From Siderastrea radians (taxonomy: Eukaryota > Cnidaria > Anthozoa > Scleractinia > Rhizangiidae), in the NCBI GenBank assembly GCA_964017195.1, contig OZ024895.1, forward strand, positions 26,081,875-26,145,874: a stretch of DNA of 64,000 nt. The letters run 5' to 3'. This document shows positions 1 to 10,140 of the stretch, in pieces. Numbering within the stretch: the first letter of the stretch is position 1; each line of letters begins with the position of its first letter. Made by a program: the position numbers and the translations under genes. The notes beneath the pieces are model-generated. The model was not told the origin of the DNA, made no database searches, and was given only the letters and a program-made list of their open reading frames with translations.

Positions 1-478
1 CGCCCTACAATTCGTTATGCGCCCTACTTGTGAAATGTGCGAGAGACATGGAAATGTTTGATAAAACCAGTGATTTGAGCTCTTCCGAGAAAATTTTGAG
101 AAATCGACTTTTCCAGTGAGTTTTAATGGACAAAATTTGTTATTCGTCATACAGGGTTAAAACTTGAAGGGTGTGCAACAAACATCGAACTCATTATAAA
201 ACAAGTTGTTTGAGCTGTCTCGGAGTTATTTTGAAAACCCAAATTTTTTTTATCATAAACCAAATTTCTTATGCGCCATACAAGGCTGAAACTTGGAAAA
301 TATGGTGCAAACATCGAAATTATTACGAAAAAAGTGATTAACGCTGGCGTGCAGAAATGTTGAAAAATCGACTTTTCAGGTAATTCATAATGGACAAAAT
401 TTGTTACAAGACTGAAACTTTCTATAAGCCTTGAAAAGATTGTAAAAAAGTGATTTGGGACAGTACTCACTCATTTAA
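1..478. repeat. ~130-bp degenerate tandem repeat, array 1
   Basis: Successive units share the landmarks 'gacaaaatt.gttatgcg', 'tacaaggctaaaact', 'gacatcgaaattatta' and 'aaatcgacttttcaggt'. The 'caaaatt' landmark recurs near 131, 261 and 395, giving a period of about 130 bp. The window opens inside the array, so its left end is unknown. It stops at the 3' tip of a minus-strand LINE copy. It is closely similar to array 3 (3,454-3,880), including the last bases before the LINE. Short open frames here are chance frames. Confidence 0.8.
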
Positions 479-519
479 TCCTCTCCCTGCCATTGGCACA
501 TAAGGCCGTGACCAAACTC
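479..519 (-). mobile_element. LINE copy A, 3' tip only
   Basis: The 40 bases 'catttaatcctctccctgcc...' and 'ggcacataaggccgtgacca' match the 3' end that begins the other LINE copies (near 2,320, 7,500, 12,500). The match stops where the tRNA-headed element begins at 520. Past that element the sequence is array-type repeat, not the rest of the LINE. Copy A is therefore a stub, with the LINE body deleted or recombined away. Confidence 0.6.
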
Positions 520-826
520 AATGTAAAGAAGATCCTCGCAGTTATTCATAATTTCATCTTCAATATTCATAATTTCATCTTCATCTTTCCCGGGTATATT
601 ACGAACCAATTTAATGACCAGCTCCCAGTTGGCTTGTTAGCTCAATTGGTTAAGAACGCTGCACCGGTATCGCAGAGATCAGGGTTCGAATCCCGGCAAG
701 CCTGATTTTTTCAGGCTTTCTTTTCGCAACTGCGTAAGTTGCGTTAATAACTGCAGGGATCTTCTTTACATTGAGTTCTTCATTCCGCAGTTCAAATATA
801 TGAATTTCATATATTCATAATTTCAA
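520..826 (+). mobile_element. tRNA-headed palindromic short element, copy 1
   Basis: A ~307-bp element homologous to 57,203-57,512. It carries an inverted repeat AATGTAAAGAAGATCCTCGC (520-539, continuing to 546) and its complement at 746-772. A second small palindrome is formed by 'gcaactgcgtaagttgc', and a distal palindrome by 'atatgaatttcatat'. Between the arms are a tRNA-like sequence (631-702) and, overlapping its 3' end, an 8-bp stem hairpin (698-705 with 711-718, loop TTTTT). It sits between a LINE 3' tip on the left and ~130-bp repeat on the right, and I see no target-site duplication. It may mark a recombination joint. Whether the family moves as a SINE or as a MITE is not settled by this copy. 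Confidence 0.7.
631..702 (+). tRNA. tRNA-like sequence (tRNA-Thr GGT-like), probably a SINE head and not a working tRNA
   Basis: The sequence starts GGCTTGTTAGCTC and ends CAAGCC, allowing a 6-bp acceptor stem. The D stem GCTC pairs poorly in this copy because of an extra A after GGTTA. An anticodon-type arm CTGC...GCAG encloses CCGGTAT, which would read GGT (Thr), but position 33 is C instead of the usual T. The B box GGTTCGAATCC is perfect and the A box is good. The T stem has a mismatch and the acceptor lost a pair. Its place inside a repeated palindromic element argues for a retroposon head carrying pol III promoter boxes. Confidence 0.5.
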
Positions 827-1485
827 AAATAAAAGCTGCAGAATGTCGTAAAGACATCAAGAGATATAATTTGTTTAACGAAACTATTCAAAAAGCTAGC
901 TTGTCAGTGAGAGATTATAGGTAAAAGACGTTATGCAACGAAGAACGTCAAAGCTCGCACAACGTGCTACAAACATCGAAATTATCATAAAGCAGAAAGT
1001 TTGAGCGGTTTCGGGTAACTTTTAAAAACGTGACTTTTTGAGTTATCCATAATTGCAATATTCGTCATACATCGTACGAAACTAAAAATTGCAGAATGTG
1101 TGATAGACAATCCATTGACCATAGTAAAAGTGATTTGACCTGTTCTGGAGATCTTTTCAAAGTTCAAGTTTTCTGGTCACTTACGATTGACAAAATTTGT
1201 TCCTGTTTGATTAACTTATATTAGAACTTTGGGGAGTGTTGAAACTTCCAGAATGTCGTAGAGACAACGAAATCATCATTAAAAACGCGATTTAACCTGG
1301 CCGGGGGAAATTTCGAGAAATCGAGGTTTGCAGTAGCTCATAATTGCGGGAATTCGTTATGCGCCCTACAAAGGTACTTGTGTAATGTGCTAAGAGACAT
1401 GGAAACTTAAAAAAAAAAGGTGATTTGAGCTTTTTTCGGAAAATTTTTAGAAATTGACTTTTCCAGTGAGTTTAAATGGACAAAA
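827..1485. repeat. ~130-bp tandem repeat, array 2
   Basis: About five degenerate units with the same landmarks as array 1. The order of unit variants ('caaaaagctagcttgtcagtg', then 'cagaaagtttgagc', then 'gatttgacctgttctgg') is the same as in array 4 (6,381-7,485) and array 8 (22,376-23,500). The array is therefore a colinear module, not a random minisatellite. It lies directly 5' of nothing codable and directly 3' of LINE copy B in the LINE's own orientation. Confidence 0.75.
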
Positions 1486-2315
1486 TCTTTGTGCCATTGG
1501 GAACTTAATGCTATGACTGGGTCCCGGCACTGTTGCCTGTCTTTTGCTTTCTTCCTCAGCTCTTATCAGCTGATTCCGTTCACCCGCATCTTTTATTCTA
1601 CACTCCGTCGCCAGGTCGCCATGTCCCCAAGTTGCTCTTTTCCTAGGTGGAGTTTAATGCATGGCGACCCTGGGGATAGCAGATGGTTCCATTCTGAGGA
1701 CATGGTTAATCCAGCGCCACTGTCTCTTCTTCACCTAAGAATCGATGTTGTTTGTTGAGGTTGTCCGGGGTAGCTCAGCTTGGTGTTAGCCCAGAACGTG
1801 TTCAGGATTCGGTGTGAGCGGTAAGCCGCGATTCTGGAATATGTCGAGTTTGCAGCCGATGGCTTTCCTTAACTTCCATGATTCACAATCATCTAATGAG
1901 AATGTCACTTTCTAAGCTGATCCTCAGGCTTTTGCAGATATTGTTTAGGAAGGCAAATGTTTTCCCTGCCTTGGAGAGCCTTGCTTTGATCTCTGTATCG
2001 GAGCCTGGAGCCTACGTACGTAAACTCGTTGGCTTCTTCGACCGCATTTCCAATCAGGATGATTGGTGCATTCGAGTGATGGTTCATTCTCAAGTGCTTT
2101 AGTTCCTTCGTGCTAACCTTTGAGTTCAAACATTGAAGCTGTAAATACTAGGTCTATTGTCATGGCGTTTATGTTTGTGTGGGGGCGGCCCAGTAGGGAG
2201 ATGTCGTCTGCAAAGTCAAGTCACTGAGCAGTTGGTAGAGAGTCGATCAGATACCTATTTGATCTTTTGTTGCACTCTTTATGACCCATTTAATAGAGAG
2301 AGACAAATAGGAACG
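1486..2315 (-). mobile_element. LINE copy B, 3' portion (decayed)
   Basis: Minus-strand fragment running from the LINE 3' end to within the reverse transcriptase region. Translated pieces match the region after the RT core ('...HLRMNHHSNAPI...VEEANEFTYVGSRL', 1,905-2,129), with stops and frame changes throughout. The copy ends near 2,310, where a new LINE 3' end (copy C) begins in the same orientation. Markers such as 'ccggggtagctcag' are shared with copy E, exactly 6.0 kb away, so B and E appear to be duplicates of one unit. The copy is not functional. Confidence 0.75.
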
Positions 2316-3453
2316 GAAACATTGGCACATAAGGCCGTGACCAGATCCCGGCACTGTTGCCTGTGTTTTGCTCTCTTCCACAGCTCTGATCAGCTGATTC
2401 CGTCCACCTGGATCTCTTTTTCTGCATTCCGTCTCCAGGTTTCTCTTGGTCTTCCTATTGCTCTTTTCCCCAGGAGGAGTCCAATGCACGGCGACTCTGG
2501 GGATAGCAGATGGTCCCATCCTCAGGATATGGCGGATGCAACGCCATTGTCTCTTCTTCACCTAAGAGCCGATGTTCTTTGTTGAGGTTGTCCGGCGTAG
2601 CACAGCGTGTGGTCAAGCCAGAACATATTCAGGAATCGGCGTAAGCGTCGATTTTGCAATTTGGCGAGTTTGCAGCGGATGGCTATCCAGAACTACTATG
2701 ACTCGCACCTATACAGCTGTGTGGTGGGAGTTTTACTGTTGAAGAAACGGGGTGTGGTTTTAAGCTGCACTTCTTGCTTTTGCCGACGTTTCTGGGGATG
2801 GAAAATGATTTCCTTGCCTTGGAGAGCCTTTTTTCGATCTTTGGCTCCATGTCTATATTGGTGGCCATCTTGGAGCCCTAGGTACGTGAATTCGTTGCCC
2901 TGTTCGACTGCATTTCCATTCAGGATGATCAGAGCGTCTCAGTGATGGTTCATTCTCATGTGCTTGGGTCTCCCCACGCTGACCTTGAGTCCTCGCAGTT
3001 AAGTTGTGGCCTGCGTGGCTGTGTGGGAATGGGCTAGGAGGGAGATAAGTCCAGGTCACTGAGGAGTTGGTAGAGAGTCCATCAGATACCTATTTGATCT
3101 TTTGTGTCCTCTTTATGACCCAGAGAGAGAAAAACGAACGGAGAGAATATGCATCTGCTGTTTGGATAAAGAAAGGCTCTGTCAGCGTGTTTCCTTAGAT
3201 GACTTGAGCTTGCCTGTCACAGAACAGAATCCTGACAATATTTAGTATCTTGGATGGTATTTCATAGTGTCGCAGTATGCGCCATAACGTTTCTCTCTGT
3301 AGATACTGTCGACTGCTTTTTCAAAGTCTATGTAGTTGGCATAGACTGTGCTGTTCCATTCTTTCGCCTGCTCTATGCTCTGTCTAAGAGTAAAGATGTG
3401 GTCACAGCAGGATCTCCTTTTACGGGAGCCAGCTTTTCTTTACGAATATCCGA
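2316..3453 (-). mobile_element. LINE copy C, 3' portion (decayed)
   Basis: Minus-strand fragment. The best preserved piece (2,247-2,561) is the C-terminal tail typical of RTE/BovB-like ORF2 proteins: RQWRCIRHILRM followed by a WTPPG...R.TKRN block. It continues into the RT core with the 'HMRMNHH'-type segment and a frame-broken palm region. The fragment stops at 3,453 inside the RT fingers (a 'RKGRSCSD'-type segment read as antisense), abutting array 3. Sequence from about 2,670 is very close to copy D (3,930 onward). Confidence 0.75.
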
Positions 3454-3880
3454 TGTGTTGTGTGATTTGAGCTCTTCCGAGAAATGTTAAGAAATCGACT
3501 TTTCCAGTGAGTTTTAATGGACAAAATTTGTTATTCGTCATACAGGGTTAAAACTTGAAGGATGCGTAACAAACATCGAATTCATTATAAAACAAGTTGT
3601 TTGAGCTGTGTAGAGGTTATTTTGAAAAGGCAAATTTTTTTCTTATCATAAACCAAATTTCTTATGCGTCGTACAAGGCTGAAACTTGGAAAATATGGTG
3701 CAAACAACGAAATTATTACGCAAAAAGTGATTAAAGCTGGCGTGAAGAAATGTTGAAAAATCGACTTTAAAGGTAATTCATAATGGACAAAATTCCTTAT
3801 GCAATTTACAAGACTGAAACTTTCTATGAGCTTCAAAAAGATTGTAAAAAAGTGATTTGGGACAGACTACTCACTCATTT
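3454..3880. repeat. ~130-bp tandem repeat, array 3
   Basis: About three units, nearly identical to 72-490 of array 1 along their whole length, including the shared end 'ctcactcatttaatcctctccc'. The two arrays are therefore recent duplicates of each other and not independently eroded arrays. The array lies between the truncated 5' side of copy C and the 3' side of copy D. Confidence 0.75.
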
Positions 3881-6380
3881 AATCCTCTCCCAGCCAGAAC
3901 ATATTCAAGATTCGGCGTAAGCGGCGATTTTGGAGCCGATGGCTATCCAGAACTATTATGACTCGCACCTATACACCTGTGTGGTGAGAATTTTACTGAT
4001 GAAGAAACGGGGTGTGGGTTGTAAGGTGCTCTTCTTGCTTTTGCCGACGTTTTTGAGGATGGAAAATGATTTCCTTGCCTTGGAGAGCCTTGTTTCGATC
4101 TTTGGCTCCATGTCTATATGGTTGGCCATCTTTGAGCCTAGGTACGTGAATTCTTTCCCCTGTTCGACTGCATTTTAATTCAAGATGATCTGAGCGTCTC
4201 AGTGATGGTTCATTCTCATGTGTTTGGGTCTCCCCACGCTGGCCTTGAGTCCTAGCAGTTAAAGCTATGGATATTAGGTCTTAAGTCGTGGCCTGCGTGG
4301 CTGTGTGGGAATGGGCTAGGAGGAAGATATCGTTCGCAAAGTCCAGGTCACTGAGGAGTTGGTAGAGAGTCCATCAGATACCTCTTTGATCTTTTGCGTG
4401 CTCTTTATGACCCAGAGAGAGAAAGACGAACGGAGAGAGTATGCATACGCTGTTTGGATAACGAAAGGCTCTGTCAGCGTGTTTCCGTAGTTGACTTGAG
4501 CTTGCCTGTCTCGGTACAGAATCCTGACAATATTAAGTATCTTGGACTTTATTTCTTAGTGTGGTAGTAAGAGCCATAACGTTTCTCTGCAGTAGGCATA
4601 GACTGTGGTGTTCCATTCTTTCGCAAGCTCTAAAATCTGTCTAAGAGTAAAGATGTGGTCACAGGAGGATCTCCCTTTACGGAAGCCAATTTGTTTTTTA
4701 CGAATATCCCTTTCCAGGGTGGCAAAAAAGAGCTCTAGTATCACCTTGATGGACTTTTTCCTTCTAAGACTTAAGAGAGTTAAGCCCCTCCAGTTGTTTG
4801 AATCCAACAGATCTCCCTCTTTCAAAACCTTCAGATCAGACAGTCTTCCAATCTTCAAGCATTTTCTCGGATATCCAGATTTCCCAGAAAAACTTCGAAA
4901 GGATGGTGAATGTCAGATATTCTTCTGCTTGTACCAGATCAGCCTTTATGCTGTCTACTCCAGGCGCTTTACCATTATTCATCTTGCTGTTGAATATTGA
5001 TTTCATGAATTGACGGCAGATTACTGTTTATGTCGATATCTTGTGTGGCTCCACGAAGTGGCGCTGTTTTTTCAGGTTCTGGTCGGTTGAATATAAGGTG
5101 GAAATGCCCTTGCCATCATCCAAGTTGTCTTCTACCCAGAATAAAACTCTGCCTTTCCCATCTTTCAAAGGCCTATTTCCACTAATGTATGCACACTTTC
5201 GCCATTGCCTTTGGGCTGGGCCGTAGCCTTTTCTGCTTTCTCGGCTGGGTTTTCGGCTTTTCTCTTTGCCATCTTTACTTTCCCTACCAGGCCTTGGTAA
5301 TTCTTTCTGTAGCGGTCTTTCACTTTCTCTGATGATATTGAGTTTATCTCTTCCTCGGTCTGTTCTCTTTCTATGATCTTGTCCCATGTTCAATGTTCCT
5401 TTCCCTCTTTTTGAATCCCAAGATTTTCTCTCCAGCTCCTGTTACTCTCTGGTGGAAACTGCTTAGCTCGGGTTCTACCAAAACTTTCTCAAGGGCTTGG
5501 AACTCCCACAAGAATCTGTGGGTCATTGTTGTTAATGTTACCACATCGGTCCTTCCGCGTGATCTTGGCCGACCTTCACGGTCGCTTCAAACGGGAACAT
5601 TGAAATCTCCAATCAAACACAGCACATAAGCGATATTACCTCTTAAACTGCATCCTCTGCATCTCCTGTGAGCGCATAAATGTAATGCCACTAAGTTGAG
5701 CGTACTTGGAGTTGAATCTAGCCATGACGAGTCTTTCACCAAGTGGTTTCCATTCCAACAATGCCTTTGCTGCTTCGTTTGACATGATGATTGCTACGCC
5801 ATCTCCATGATGGTTACCTTTCGTCCAGAGTGTATCACCGTGTTTGGAGATTTTTCCTTCATCATTCCTGATCCTGTCCATCTTACTTGGCTTTGTTCAA
5901 TATTATCCAACCGGTATCCATTTATCTCCACTACACCTTGAGCCAACTTGCCGGTCTGATGCATGGTGCGTACATTTTAGCAGCCAACTCTGTTCTTTTC
6001 CTTTAGCGACAGAAACTTCACCCTCGAGATGTTGATTGCCGGCTGGGATTTGGTTTGCCAATACCTGTCGTTGATCTGATTGGACGGATTACGTTGTTCC
6101 TTCTGCCAGAGCTTTGGTTTCTGGTGTAGGTTTCTGTAGCATTTAGATTTTTGACACGGTAGGGTTGTTACCCCTACGCCCAAATCCAAGTCTTGATGAG
6201 CAGGGTATCTATTTTCGCCTGACCCCTCGCCCTGCACCTGTCCAGCCTGGTTAAAGCTGCCGGGGTTCTAAAGGCCGCCGATGGTATAGCTCGTAAGGGG
6301 TCTTAAAGGCACGCAGGCTATCAGAGCAACGACAAGCTATAGACACCTTCGTAGCCTAAGTTGGGACGATGCGAGTAATT
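3881..6380 (-). mobile_element. LINE copy D: decayed endonuclease-reverse transcriptase retrotransposon
   Basis: One of the longest copies. Read on the minus strand from 6,380 to 3,881, it contains a 5' leader. It then has an APE-type endonuclease remnant (5,636-5,881; GVAIIMSNEAAKALLEW and GERLVMARFNSK are typical of RTE/BovB-like and 'craniofacial development protein 2-like' endonucleases). A basic linker rich in K/R/E follows (5,028-5,393), then RT fingers and palm (4,556-4,858, with 'RKGRSSCDHIFTL' and 'LELAKEWNTTVYA') and part of the C-terminal region. The extreme 3' ~300 bp is missing. Multiple stops and frameshifts make it a pseudogene. A complete element would copy its RNA at an endonuclease-made nick. 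Confidence 0.8.
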
Positions 6381-7485
6381 TTTGAAAATAAGTTTGCAGA
6401 CAGACAGCAAAATCGTCATGTTTTGAATGATCCCGTTTTCTACGACTGATAATTGAACAAATTGGATTTGCGGGATACAAAGCTAAAAGGTGCAGAATGT
6501 CGTTAAGACATCAAGAGATAGAATATGTTTCACGACACTATTCAAAAAGCTAGCTTGTCAGTGACAGATGATAGATAAAAGACGTTAAGCATCGAAGAAC
6601 GTCAAAACTCGCCCAACGTGCTACAAGCATCAAAATCATCATAAAGCAGAAAGTTTGAGCTGTTTCGGGTAACTTTTAAAAACGCTAATTTTTGAGTTAA
6701 TGATAACTGGAATATTCGTCATACGTCGTACGAAGCTAAAAATTGCAGAATGTGCCATAGACAATCCATTGACCATACTTAAAGTGATTTGACCTATTCT
6801 GGAGATCTTTTCAAATTCAGGTTTTCTGGTCACTTACGATTGACAAAATCTGTTCCTGTTTATCTTATATTAGAACTGCGGGAAGTTTTGAAACTTCCAG
6901 AATGTAGTACAGACAACGAAATCATCATTAAAAAGGCGATTTAACCTGGCCGGGGGAAATTTCGAGAATCGAGGTTTGCAGTAGCTCATAATGGAGGGAG
7001 TTCGTTATGCGCCCTACAACGGTAATACTTGTGTAATGTGCTAGAGACATGGAAATTGTTTAAAAACTAGTGATTGGAGCTGTTCCGAGAAAATTTTGAG
7101 AAATTGACTTTTCCAGGGAGTTTAAATGGACAAAACTGGTTATGCGTCGTACAGGGTTAACACTTGGATAATGTGCTACAGATATCTAAGCAATATTAAA
7201 ACAAGTCGTTTGAGCTGCCTCGCAAATATTTTGAAAACTCGAGTTTTTCCGTGTCTTATAATGACCCAAATTTCTTATGCTTCGTTCTAGGCTTAAACTT
7301 GCGAAGTATGCTGCAGACATCGAAATTATTACGAAATAAGTGATTAAAGCTGTCTTGCGCAAATTTTGAAAAATCGACTTTCCAAGTAATTCATAATGGT
7401 CAAAATTCGTTATGCGTTGTACAACGCTAACACTTGCAATAGAAAGCGAACAGAATGTAAAAAAGTTATTTGTGAAGGTACTCAT
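6381..7485. repeat. ~130-bp tandem repeat, array 4 (full ~1.1-kb module)
   Basis: About eight to nine degenerate units. The array is colinear unit by unit with array 8 (22,376-23,500), although the two are 16 kb apart. It abuts the 5' end of full-length copy D, and array 8 abuts the 5' end of full-length copy I. On the LINE's coding strand, the array therefore sits immediately upstream of the protein-coding part in both full-length copies. That is where a monomer-type 5' UTR promoter would be, but it also abuts the 3' end of the next copy. Confidence 0.75.
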
Positions 7486-9540
7486 TCAATCCTCCTTGTG
7501 CCATTGGGAACTTAAGGCCATGACTGGATCCCGGCACTGTTGCCTGTTTTTTGCTTTCTTCCTCAGTTCTTATCAGCTGATTCCGTTCACCTGCATCTTT
7601 TCTTCTACACTCCGTCGCCAGGTTTCTCTCGGTCTTTCTCTTGCTCTTTTCCCAGGTGGAGTTTAACGCATGGCGACCCTGGGGATAGCAGATGGTTCCA
7701 TTCTGAGGACATGGCCAATCCAGCGCCACTGTCTCTTCTTCACCTAAGAACCGATGTTGTTTGTTGAGGTTGTCCGGGGTAGCTCAGCATGGTGTTAGGC
7801 CAGAACATGTTCAGGATTCGACATGAGCGGTAAGCAGCGATTCTCGAATATGTCGAGTTTGCAGCCGATGGTTTTTCTGAACTTTTATGATTCGCAATCA
7901 TCTAATGAGAATGTCACTTCTTAAGCTGATCCTCTTGCTTTTCAGATGTTGTTTAGGAAAGCAAATGTTTTCCCTGCCTTGGAGAGCCTTGCTTTGATCT
8001 CTGGCTCCAAGTCTGCATCGGAAGCTGGAGCCTAGGTACGTTAACTCGTTGGCTTCTTCGACCGCATTTCCATGTAGGATGATTGGTGTATTCAAACGAT
8101 GGTTCCTTCTGAAGTGCTTTGGTTCCTTCGTGTTAACCTTTGAGTCCAAACATTGAAGCTGTAAATACTAGGTCTTTGGTCATGGCCTTTATGTCTGTGT
8201 TGGGGTGGCCCAGAAGGGAGATGTCCTCTGGAAAGCAAGGTCACTGAGCATTTGGTAGAAAGTCCATCAGATACCTCTTTGATTTTTTTGTTGCACTCTT
8301 TATGACCCAGTCAGTACAGAGAGAAAAATAGGAACGGAGACAGTACGCATGTGCTGAGTGGAAAATAACAGGCTCTTTGAGCGAGTTTCCGCGGATGACT
8401 TGGTACAGCATTCTGACAATACTCACTTTCCTGGATGGTATCCCGTAGTGTCGCAGTGTGCGCCATAACTTTCTCTGTAGCTACTGTCGAATGATTTTTC
8501 AAAGTTTATGAAGTCGGCATAGACTGTGCCGTTCCATTCTTTTGCCTGCTCCGAGATCTGCCTAGGAGTAGAAATGTGGTCACTGCAGGATCTCTCTTTA
8601 CGGAAACCAGCTTGTCCTTTACGAATATCCTTTTCCAGGTTACCAGTAAAGAGCTCTAGTATAACCTTAGTGAACGCTTTGCCTGTGACACTCAGAGAGT
8701 TATACTCTTCCAGTTGTTACAATCCGACAGATTTCCCTTTTTCTTAAGCCTCACGATCAGACCAGTCTTCCAATCTTCAAGCATGTTCTCGGATATCCAG
8801 ATTGCGCAGAAAAGTTCGAAAGGATGGTGATTGTCAGAAATTTTTCTGCCTGTAGCAGATCAGCACTGATGCCGTCAGCTCCTGGCGCTTTGTCATACTT
8901 CAACTTACTGATGGTGTTATTGATTTCTTGAATTGACAGCTAATCAGTGTGTATGTCGTAGTATTGTGTGTCTGCTTGGATTGGTGCTGTTTTAGTAGGT
9001 TCTGGTCGGGTGAAGATACTGTGGAAATGCTCTTGCCATGATCTTGTCCCATGTTCCATGTTCCTTGTTCCTCCTTTTTAATCCCAAAATTTTCTCTCCC
9101 GCTACTGTCACTGTCTGGTGGAAAAGGCTGAGCTCGGGTTCTACCGATACTTCCTCAAGGGCTTGGAACCGGTTTCTGAATTCCAGCTTAAATCCTGCCT
9201 TCGTCTATGCAACCTTTAGTTCGGCGACATCAATTCTTCTCACTCTGTCTTCTTTAATTTTGGTTTTGCGCAGCTTGATGGCAAACGTTGCCATCAACAG
9301 CCGCTGATCGCTCCTCATTGTGCCTTGTTAGGTTGGAGCGAGTTCTTGTACTTGCTATGAGATAATAACATGATCTAGCTGGCTCGCACAAGAATCTGTG
9401 GCTACACCCTTCCTTCCGTGTGATCGTGTACAGCCTTCACTGTCGTTTCCAACGCGACCTTTGAAATCGCCAATCACACAGAGACCTTCATGCGATAATA
9501 CGTCTTAAATGACGTGCACTGAAGTGAACTGGTCATAAAA
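7486..9540 (-). mobile_element. LINE copy E (decayed)
   Basis: Runs from the 3' end at 7,486 through the C-terminal tail (7,466-7,729), the post-core segment (7,898-8,149, 'NTKEPKHFRRNHRLNTPIIL') and the RT core. It is then joined by a deletion near 9,035 to the endonuclease-RT linker region. It breaks off at 9,540 after 'ctggtcataaaa', directly against array 5. Copy H breaks at the same point. All reading frames are interrupted. Confidence 0.75.
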
Positions 9541-10140
9541 CGAAGTTTGAATATCATATATTAGCATTGCAGGGTGTGTGAAAGTTTCCAGAATGCAGTA
9601 GAGACAAAAGAATCATCTTCTTACAGGCGATTTAACCTGTCCCGCGAAAATGTCGAGAAATGGAGGTTTGCAGTGGCTCATGATGGATGGAATTGGATAT
9701 GCGCCCTACAACGCTAATACTGGTGCACTTTGATAGAAACATCAAATTTTTATTTTATAAAACCAGTGATTTCAGGTGTTCCCGGAAAGTTTTGAGAAAT
9801 CGACTTTTCCAGTGAATTTTAATGGGCAAAACGGGTTATGCGTCGTACAGGGTTAAAACTAGCAGAATCTGCAACAGACATCAAACTCATTAGAAAAGAA
9901 GTTTTTTGAGCTGTCTCATGGATATTTTAAAAACTGGAATTTCTCCTTGTCTTAAAATGAACAAAACTTCTTACACGTCGTACAAGGCTAAGACTCTCCA
10001 AATATGCTGCACACATTGAAATTAAAAAATTGACTTTTCAGGTGATTGATAATGGCAAAATTCCTTATGCGTTGTACAAGGTTAAAACTTGGTATAGACA
10101 TGAAAACGCTTGTAAAAAAGTGAGTTGAAACGAAACTCGC
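9541..10140. repeat. ~130-bp tandem repeat, array 5
   Basis: Four to five units beginning at 'tatcatatattag', the same array position at which array 7 begins. It has an internal deletion around 10,015 ('cacacattgaaattaaaaaa') also present in array 7. Arrays 5 and 7 are therefore copies of one truncated ancestor. Confidence 0.75.

Noticed and set aside
631..702. Functional tRNA-Thr gene
   Set aside because: Extra base in the D arm, shortened acceptor, unusual base at position 33, T-stem mismatch, and location in a repeated palindromic element.
697..718. Hairpin followed by T-run as a bacterial-type terminator
   Set aside because: The T-run is the loop, the context is a eukaryotic short element, and the hairpin recurs in its homologue at 57,259-57,279.
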